The position numbers and the translations under genes were made by a program. This document shows, piece by piece, positions 56,601 through 64,000 of a DNA stretch of 64,000 bases. Every line of letters begins with the position of its first letter. Within the stretch, counting starts at the first letter, position 1. Origin of the DNA: Anaspis maculata. Lineage: Eukaryota; Arthropoda; Insecta; Coleoptera; Scraptiidae. A model generated the notes under the pieces. The model was not told the origin of the DNA. It did not search any database and was given only the letters and a program-made list of their open reading frames with translations. Location of the stretch: the NCBI GenBank assembly GCA_949128115.1, contig OX421967.1:60834855-60898854 (forward strand), read 5' to 3'.

Positions 56601-58900
56601 CTTGATAAAAATGCAAAGGTCCAAGCCTGGTTGAGTCTGGTTCGTTCTGGTGATGTTAACCCCACATATTTCTATTCACCATCGTCATAGTTTCTTCAAT
56701 ACCTACTTGAAGTCCCTATTGTACAACAAAATGGCAACGCCAGGTCTATCAGATTGCTTTTTTGAACGATAAAGGCATTTGAGTGAAGGGAGGTAATGTG
56801 TCACTTGGACCTGGGGACCAGCTATCTGGGTCCCTTGAGACCATGGGAACTTTCTGGATACCGTGGGAAGACAACCGAGCCGTGCAGAAGACATCCAGTA
56901 CGTGTCAAAGGCGTCGTGGAAAGTGAGTTGAAAAACCTAAAGGTGAATCACAATAAATATTCCAGGGAAACTTTGGGGAGCTCCGAGGAATTTTGGAGAA
57001 GCACAAAGAAATTCTGCATGAATTAAGCAAGAATTTCCAAGAAATTCGATCACAGAAGTGACTTCTTTGAAAAATATAAAATGTGGGATAAGTGGAAGAA
57101 CCTGAAGGCGAATCAAGACGAATATTTCAGGGAAACTTTGGGAAACTCTAAGGAATTCTGGATGAGTGAAGCGGAGAGATTGCGGGGATTTCAGCCGCAA
57201 AGTGACCTCTTTGAAGAATATGAAATTTTGAACAACTTGAAGAACATTGAGGCAAATCAAAACAATTGTTCCAGGGAAACTTTGAGCAACTCCAAGGAAT
57301 TCTAGAGAAATGCAAAGGAGCTCTCGATGAACTTGGCAAAGAACTTCCGGGGAATTCAATCGAGAGGTGACCTCTTTTGAAGAATGTAAAATTTGAAACA
57401 AGGCAAAGAACGCGAAGGGGAAACAAAATGAATATTGCAGGAAGCTTTGAGTAACTCCGAGGAATTCTGGAGAAACTCTGAGGAATTCTGGATGAATTCG
57501 GCGAAGGACTTCCGGGGAATTCAGTTACAAAAGTGACCCCTTTGAAAAATGAATTTTTTTGAAAAAGTTGAAGAAGGAAATCCTGGAAAAACACAAGTCA
57601 ACTTCGAAGGAACTTAGTAGAGCAACTCCGAGGATTCCGCCGCTAAAGTAATCTCTTTTGTATTTGGTACAAATTGAAAAACCTCAAGGGTCTCAAATTT
57701 CTATCAGAAGGTCTGAGGGAGCTTCAGAAAAAGCTCAGCAAGAAGAACTTTTGGGAACTCGGAAAAATTCCTGCGAAAAATTGAGTCTCAGAAAACATTC
57801 CCTTGGGACATCAATTAAAAGTACATATTCTGAAGGAGTTCCGGGGAATTTAGAAAATGCCCATGGGAACTCTGAACGAGCTCAGCAAGAGGAATTCTCA
57901 GGAATAAATCCAGAAAAACTCTAGAGGTACCAAGTAGGAGAGCTTTGGAAAATCCAGACGTAAAAGTGATCTATTTTGTACAAGTTGGAGGATGTCAAGG
58001 GTAACCAAGAATTTTCAAGGAAACTCTGAGGGAACTTCGGATAATTTCGGGTAGCTTGGCAGGAGAACTCCGGAACATTGAGTTACAGAAAATACTTTCC
58101 TTGTGACCTCAACTGAAAGTCCATAATTCTGGAAAAATTCTGAGGAATTCTAAGAAATTTTGAAGAAGCCCAGAAAAACTCCGAACGAGTTCAGCAAAGC
58201 AAACCTCCAGGAATAAAAGCAAAAGTACTTTGGAGTCATCAAGTAGAGGAACTTTGTAAAATCCAGACAAAGAGATGATCTTTTTCTGTACAAGTTGAAG
58301 AACCTGAAGGGGAACCAGAAATTTTTGAGGAAACTGAGGGAATTCCAAAGAATTTCAAAGAAACTCTCAGGAATTTGGCAAGAGAGTTCCGGGGCATCGA
58401 GTCACAGAAAAGACTTGTTTGGGGCCTCAACTGAAAGTCCATATTCTGGAGGATCTCTTAAGAATTCCTAGAAATTCTGAAAAAGCCCAGGGAAACTCTG
58501 AACGAGCTCGGCAAAAGGAACTTGCAGGAATGAAGCCAGAACAACTCTGGAGGTACCAAATAGGAGAACTTTGAAAAATCTAGGAGGGATCCGAAGGGAA
58601 CTCTGAGGGAACTCCGAATAATTTCGAGTAGCTTGGGAGGGGAACCCCGGAACATTGAGTTACAAAAAAGACTTTCCTTTGGGACCTCAACTGAAAGTCC
58701 ATATTCTGAAAGAATTCTGAGGTATTTCAAGAAATCATGAAGAAGCCCAGAAAAACTCTGAACGATTTCAGCAAAACAAACTTCCAGAAATAAGGGGGGA
58801 GAAGTACTTTGGAGTTATCAAGTAGAGGAACTTTGGAAAATCCAGACGAAGAGATGATCTTTTTTTGTACAAGTTGAAGGACCCGAAGGGGGACCAGAAT
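56600..58900. repeat. Right arm of the large inverted duplication
   Basis: The reverse complement of 50930-52755 plus 53355-53530, in matching order. It includes ACTTTCTGGATACCGTGGGA and GCAGAAGACATCCAGTACGT, which pair with 52620-52700. Units with GGAATTCTGGAGAAACTCTG and CAAGTTGAAGAACCTGAAGG repeat here. The ~480-base segment with CAACTGAAAGTCCATATTCT is present in more copies than in the left arm. Confidence 0.85.
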
Positions 58901-59640
58901 AGTTGCTATGTACCAGCCAATATGATGACCAGTTGCTTAGTTACTATCAGAGTGATAAAGTTATCGCGTTGATAAAAGTTTGGTGGAACCCGAGTTAAAA
59001 GATCTATGCTATTCCCGAAGAGATAAGTTTCCTCTAATTGATTCAGACGTCCCAACACCCCAACCCTTCGACGAACACCTGACTCTTTACCTTGACCAAC
59101 ATTTACTTTTGACTGACTTTCGTGGTTCAAAGTTCTTTTTGTGGTTCAATCAGATCCAGCATTTATGTTAGTGTCAGAGGTTATGTTAGAGTTAGGCCCG
59201 GTTTCTAGACACTGAAAAGGGAAGAGCGACTTCGACTACAAATGCAATCTAAGATTTGTGGGCCGGCGTGTGCGGTGGCCCCCTTTTTGTGGAGCCTCTT
59301 TTCAAAGGCTCACGCTCTTTTTGGGCTATGGTTCTCTTTTGCCCGTTTGGAAGAGACTGGGTATGGCTGGCCTTTGTGGAGGCTTCAAACCCGATGTTTT
59401 CGCCGTGAATTGTCCCCAACGCTCGAAAAGGTTCCCGTGATCGAGAGTGCCTATAACCGGAAATATTGGACCAAATTTCACCCTTCCAAAAACTTTCGAA
59501 CGGATGGTGTACGCAAAACAATTGAGTGAGCACCAATCCCAACTCACCAAGACTAACCCTCCGCTCGCCGAGGTCATCACTCCGCCACAAAGAGATACCG
59601 AAACGAGAGAACTTGTTTCTATCGGGCATGGATCATTCAG
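58901..59640. other. Unique sequence without supported gene
   Basis: Becomes GC-richer from about 59240. Overlapping open frames on both strands exist, but none has splice signals, family motifs or an ATG-based start that persuades me. May be the edge of an unrecognised element. Confidence 0.4.
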
Positions 59641-60190
59641 GGGGTTCAACTCTACATCCTCGAGGTGGGTTAAAACTCTTCGACGAAGGATCGCGACTCG
59701 GCATCCTGGAGGGGGCTCGAAACACACCATCAACGGATCTCAACTCTACGACTTGAAGATGGATCGAGACTCAGCAAACCGTAAGGGCCTCGGCACAACT
59801 ACCAGACGAAGGATTGGAACTCGCCATTGGAAGGTTTTGACTCGACTCCTGGGGCGGGTCAAGACACAACATCCAAGGGCTTTGAGACACAACATCCTAG
59901 AGGTGGGTTGCAACTCTAAGAATAGCAACTCATCGGCCTCTAGGCGTGTCAAAACTCAACCTGGAGGGATCTCGACTCAACTTCCCCCAAGGGGTTCAAA
60001 ATACTTCTCCGAAGGGTTCCAACTTGACTTTCTCCAAGGGGCTGAGGCCCATCAGCCGGAACCTCGACTCGGCATCATCCAAGTGGGCTGGGACTCATCA
60101 TCGAATGGCTCCGACTCTACGGCCTCTGGGAGGGTCGCGACGCAACATCAACGGATTCTAGCTGAGCTTCCTTGGAGTGGATTAAAACTC
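59640..60190. repeat. Degenerate ~36-40-base minisatellite, GC-richer
   Basis: Words like AACTCTACATCCTCGAGGTG, CGACTCGGCATCCTGGAGG and AAGACACAACATCCAAGGGC repeat with strong variation. A 269-codon frame (59447-60256) runs through it but starts at GTG and is an effect of the repeat. Confidence 0.7.
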
Positions 60191-60512
60191 TCCGCTAACA
60201 GACCCGCAGAAGCACTCGGTAACGGACGTGACAAGTCGGGAGCGGACGACAGTTAAGGCGGATCGGTCCAGCGGGCAATCTCCATCGATACTCCTCTATT
60301 CCCAGCGATTTGGAATATTTTATCGGATCCAAAGCGATCGCGAACGGCGTATAGTCGTGAAAATTCCACAATAGGTAACTTGATATAGCGCACTGGCTGG
60401 GGCAGCGGGTGAGCGGAACGTCGAGACAGCAAGAGTACGCCGGCAGACTAACTGGTTTGATGTGCGGGTGTGCTTTATTGGTTTACTTCTATCGCATGTA
60501 TTTCGGGAGTCG

Positions 60513-60635
60513 GACAACTCGTCGACACCCAACTCATCGACAAGATAACTCATCGACAAGACAACTCTTCGACAGGACAACTCGCCAACAGGACAACTTG
60601 CCGACGGGACAACTCGACGACAGGACAATTAATTA
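60513..60635. repeat. 16-base minisatellite
   Basis: About seven to eight copies of GACAACTCGTCGACAG with substitutions, ending in GACAATTAATTAAAGG. Confidence 0.92.
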
Positions 60636-60649
60636 AAGGTGCTAAGACA

Positions 60650-61125
60650 ATTCTTCGCGCGGACAATTCTTCATACCGGGGGGCCACATAGGGCTCTGAG
60701 AAGCCTAATAAGACACAAAGGAGCTTTCTAAGAATCCAGAAACTTTGAGAATACAGAAGGCGGCACCTGGTCTGCCAACGATAAGTGAAGACACAAGAGG
60801 GCTCGATAGGGCTCCTAACGATACTTTAAGATACAAGGGGGCTCAGTATGGCTTGAAACGCTTCAATGTAGACACAAGAGAGGAGAGGCCTCTAAAAATC
60901 GGACAAAGACCTGGCGGGGTTCACTGGGGCTCCAAATGACACTTGGGGGCACGAGGGGGCCCCGTAAAACTTTGACCAACACATAAAGACTAACAGGAGC
61001 TAACTAGAGCTTAGAAAACTAACAAATTGGAAAAAAGGGGTCAGCAGGACTACAAATGGAACATAAAGACACAGGGGGGCCACATAGGGCTTTGAAAGAC
61101 CTAATGTGACACAAAGGAGCTTCCA
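60650..61125. repeat. Degenerate ~50-60-base minisatellite
   Basis: GGGGGGCCACATAGGGCTCT with AAGACACAAAGGAGCTTT near 60675, and its close copy near 61075. Between them are diverged versions with GACACAAGAGGGCTCGATAG. Confidence 0.75.
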
Positions 61126-61129
61126 CCTA

Positions 61130-62190
61130 ATGAGATAGGTCCTTCAGGTACCTATTACATGCCTCCGTCCGACATTGGCAAGTTTCTACATACATATAAA
61201 AATCGTTCGGGAACGATTGACGATTGGTACCTACCTAACATACACCGTTAAAAAGCTTCTCGAAAATCCCATTGATGAGTGAATCACAAGATTTGGAGAG
61301 TATGAGACATGAGTTAATCTTCTGAGTAAAAATTGGACTGTGAGAATTGATAGAATTTCTAGGAAACTTCATTGATCTCTGTCAAAAATGGTAACAAAAT
61401 GTCAATTTAGAACTAGATTTTGAGTGAAATAATCTGAGTAAACTCACTATTAATGAGTTAATTTGAACCGATTTTCAGCAGGCGGAGGGGAAAAAGTCCC
61501 CAAAAAACAGGGCCAATTCAACTAATTAAATGATGTTTAGACAATTCAAAACGATCGACAGACGTCGACTCATTTTCATTTCCCAACATTTTTCCTCATG
61601 GAGTGATATAGGTACCCAGTGACGTAGCCAGGATTTTCATTTGGAAGGGGTCCGACCCAAAGTGTTGCAAAAGGGTGCAAGTGAGGCAAGCAAAATAATA
61701 AAATTGTCTACAAAAATTGTTCCATACCGATTTTTTTCTCGTATCTGTTGATATTAATTAAATAAAATTAACAAAAAAAAAATAAAAAAATTAGCGATTT
61801 TTTGCCTGTGGCTAGAGATATTGTCTTCAAAATTTGTGAAGATGTTGGCAGTTTACATCAAAGCTAAACGTGACAGTTGAGTAGAAAAAAAATTGCAAAA
61901 ATATATATTTTTTTTAAATTAGCAAACATTTGGTTTTCGAGTTTGACATTTCCAACAGGGCGGAGTGAAGGTTTCAATCGAACATCAATCAGTTTTGATA
62001 TTTACATACTGTAAGATAAGATTTAATCAGTATTGTGCCTTCACGAGCTTCTGGAATGCTCGATATGAATTAGACTAAAAGAATAATAGCCAAGTCCAAA
62101 AAGTGTTGTCGATTGGTTCTGAAGGAGACATTCCGAAACAAAAGACATCAGCAAAGGATATACAGGAGGTCCAAAGGTTATTCAACTGTA
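61130..62190. other. Unique AT-rich sequence, nothing recognised
   Basis: No exon, repeat or RNA signal found. Contains GGTACCTATTACATG-like stretches and a few poly-A/T runs only. Confidence 0.5.
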
Positions 62191-62933
62191 TATGAGCCCC
62201 ATATTGGTGTGGCTTCTCCAAAATAGTACAAAAGAATCAATCAAAATGTTGAAATCCACCCTGTATAACGAAAAGTAACGATACAAAATGGAAGTAGTAA
62301 GGCATACCTGGTGCCAAAAATACATCCTTTTCATGGCTGAAAAAAAAATTAATTGATTTATTTGAAAGTTATCAGTCCTCAAACTTGACTTTACAAACAG
62401 CCAGTCAAATAGGGAAAAGTAGAGAGAAGTAACTGTCGGAGTTTTAGGAATTTGACAGGGATGTTTGCTAAGATATACTTATGAACATAGCAAAAGTCCC
62501 CGCCTCTACCTGTTGCGCTTGAGCCGCCATCTTGGAAAAATGGTCCTTCGATCAAGTTTATTACCATTTTTCCAAGATGGCGGCTCGAGCACAACAGGTA
62601 GAGGCGGGGACTTTTAGTATGTTTATTAGTATACCTTAGCGAACATCCCTGTCAAATTTCTGAAACTCCGACAGTTACTTTCTCTACTTTTCCCCATTTG
62701 ACTGGATAAAATTTGTGAAGTCAAGTTTGAGGACTGATAACTTTCAAATAAATCAATTGATCTTGTTCTTTTTTTCAGAAATGTAAAGGTCGTCTTTTTG
62801 GCATCAGATGTGCTTCACTACTTTCATTTTGTATCGTTACTTTTTGTTATACAGGGTAGGTATATTTCAACATTTTGATTGATTCTTTTGTACTATTTTG
62901 GATAAGGCACATCAATATGGGGTTCATATACCG
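62191..62933. mobile_element. ~743-base palindromic (foldback) element
   Basis: Left arm 62191 to about 62543 begins TATGAGCCCCATATTGGTG; the right arm, about 62562-62933, is its reverse complement with scattered differences. The centre is around 62552, between two copies of CCATTTTTCCAAGATGGCGG in inverted order. The flanks read CTGTA on the left and TACCGGG on the right, compatible with a TA duplication. No coding capacity. Confidence 0.8.
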
Positions 62934-64000
62934 GGTGATCATTTGAAAACTATCCACCTGCAATAACTCCCGATTCCTAGTGAATATTTTTTCGAGCAAA
63001 AACAGGTCGATTTTTATATCAAGGGGGACATCCAAAACATACATTGGCAAATTTCTATATTCACCCCCCTCGCCCCCACTCACCCCAACTTTGATATTTC
63101 AAATGACACTACCTACCTTGCGATACATCAAATTGAAGGAAATTAAATTTTCTTTCTGAAAAAAATATTTTCAAAATTTTCAACCCCACCCCCTTTTCTC
63201 TAAAATATCTCTGACTGTCCCATTTTATATTCTGGACCCCTCATTTTTTTCTCAATTTAGTTGGCGTCATCCTAGATAGCATCGAAGAAAAAAAATTTCG
63301 GTGGAAAAAGTGCTACCTAAATTCACCCCTTTGCTCTCCCCCACCTCAACTCCCGAATTTAACAAAACAGCACCTACTTTGTGACACATCAAATTGAAGG
63401 GAATTGAATTCTCTTTCCGAAAAGCATTTTTTTGCAATTTTCCACCCCTCCCCCAATAAATTGGCTATTTGGAGTATTCTAGGGGGGCTATGGGGGGCTT
63501 TAAAAATTGTGAAAAAATCTTTTTCAGGGAGAGAATTCAATTTCCTTCAATTTGATGTATTACAAAGTGGGTATTGACATTTTAAATTTTTGAGGTCAGG
63601 TGGGGGGAGCGAAGGGGTAAATTTGGGTGACACTTTTTTTATAGAAAATTTTCTCTTTCGATGCTGTGCAGGATGACGTTTACTGTATTGAAGGGAAATG
63701 GAGGTCAAGAATATTAACTTAGACACTCAGAGAATTTTAGGAAGAACAGGGGGTGGGGTTGAAAAATTTCAAAATATTTTTTTTAGAAAAAGAATTAAAT
63801 TTTCTTTAATTTGATGTATCGCAAGGTAGGTGGTGTTATTTGAAATTTCAAAGTTGGGGTGAGTGGGGGCGAGGGGGCTTAAGATATAAATTCTCCAATG
63901 TATGTTTTAGATGTCCCCCTCGATATAAAAATCGACCTGTTTTTGCTCAAAGACATTTGCACTAGGAATCGGGAGATATTGCAGGTGGATAGTTTTCAAA
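62934..64000. mobile_element. Second palindromic element, cut by the window end
   Basis: Begins CCGGGTGATCATTTGAAAAC directly after the first palindrome. The sequence from 62943 to about 63437 returns in reverse complement from about 63510 to 64000 (for example CTATCCACCTGCAATAACTC at the left and its complement at the very end). The centre is near 63470. The last visible bases pair with 62942 onward, so only about ten terminal bases are missing. Confidence 0.8.

Noticed and set aside
59447..60256. 269-codon open frame, the longest in the window
   Set aside because: It begins with GTG, runs through a degenerate ~38-base minisatellite, shows no domain, and the opposite strand is also open over part of it.

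Overview
This is eukaryotic, almost certainly insect, nuclear DNA. The evidence is spliced genes with GT/AG introns, a sugar transporter of the arthropod Tret1-like type, a takeout/juvenile-hormone-binding-protein gene (an arthropod family), a tRNA-derived SINE and several foldback elements. A hemipteran is plausible, but nothing seen here fixes the order. By eye, well over half of the window is tandem repeat belonging to about ten families. No CRISPR array, rRNA or free-standing tRNA gene was seen.

Three genes can be supported, all on the minus strand. (1) A small gene at 5632-6800 is built from short exons, including a 21-base microexon; its predicted product is about 77 residues and I do not recognise it. 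(2) An MFS sugar transporter (facilitated trehalose/hexose transporter, Tret1-like) has its last exon at 22617-23065 and further exons at 32551-32737, 33009-33409, 44822-44920, 44987-45298 and probably 53017-53068. All junctions are in phase. The gene therefore covers about 30 kb for about 1.5 kb of coding sequence, because three introns (9.5, 11.4 and 7.7 kb) are filled with satellite arrays and transposons, while the other two are 271 and 66 bases. The exon carrying the start codon was not found. (3) A complete five-exon takeout/JHBP gene at 53996-55727 encodes 246 residues with a signal peptide and has a TATA box upstream.

Layout: 1-5530, array of about 255-315-base units, each holding an imperfect dyad; 5632-6800, small gene; 6800-7740, unique; 7740-13680, GACTTC minisatellite; 13680-14760, degenerate GAATTC-rich repeats; 14760-21655, array of about 120-base units with an 827-base higher-order repeat and a SINE; 21655-22500, unique; 22519-53068, the transporter gene. 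Its 9.5-kb intron holds 62-base hairpin repeats, GACTTC arrays, a 2,042-base long-TIR element, an inverted stretch of the array and a small CRE-containing palindrome. Its 11.4-kb intron holds another GACTTC array and the 315-base satellite. Its 7.7-kb intron holds a 313-base dimeric satellite, a related degenerate array, a GCGTGA minisatellite and the left arm of a large inverted duplication. Then come the takeout gene, a Gag zinc-knuckle relic (56281-56403), the right arm of the inverted duplication (56600-58900), GC-richer minisatellites (59640-61125), unique sequence, and two adjacent palindromic elements (62191-62933 and 62934 to beyond the window end).

The genes do not form an obvious pathway. 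A sugar transporter next to a secreted lipophilic-ligand carrier could both act in feeding and haemolymph physiology, but that is inference. The strongest signals are structural: transposon insertions whose pre-insertion sites can be read from sister repeat units in the same window, and a transporter gene whose exons sit as islands in satellite DNA.
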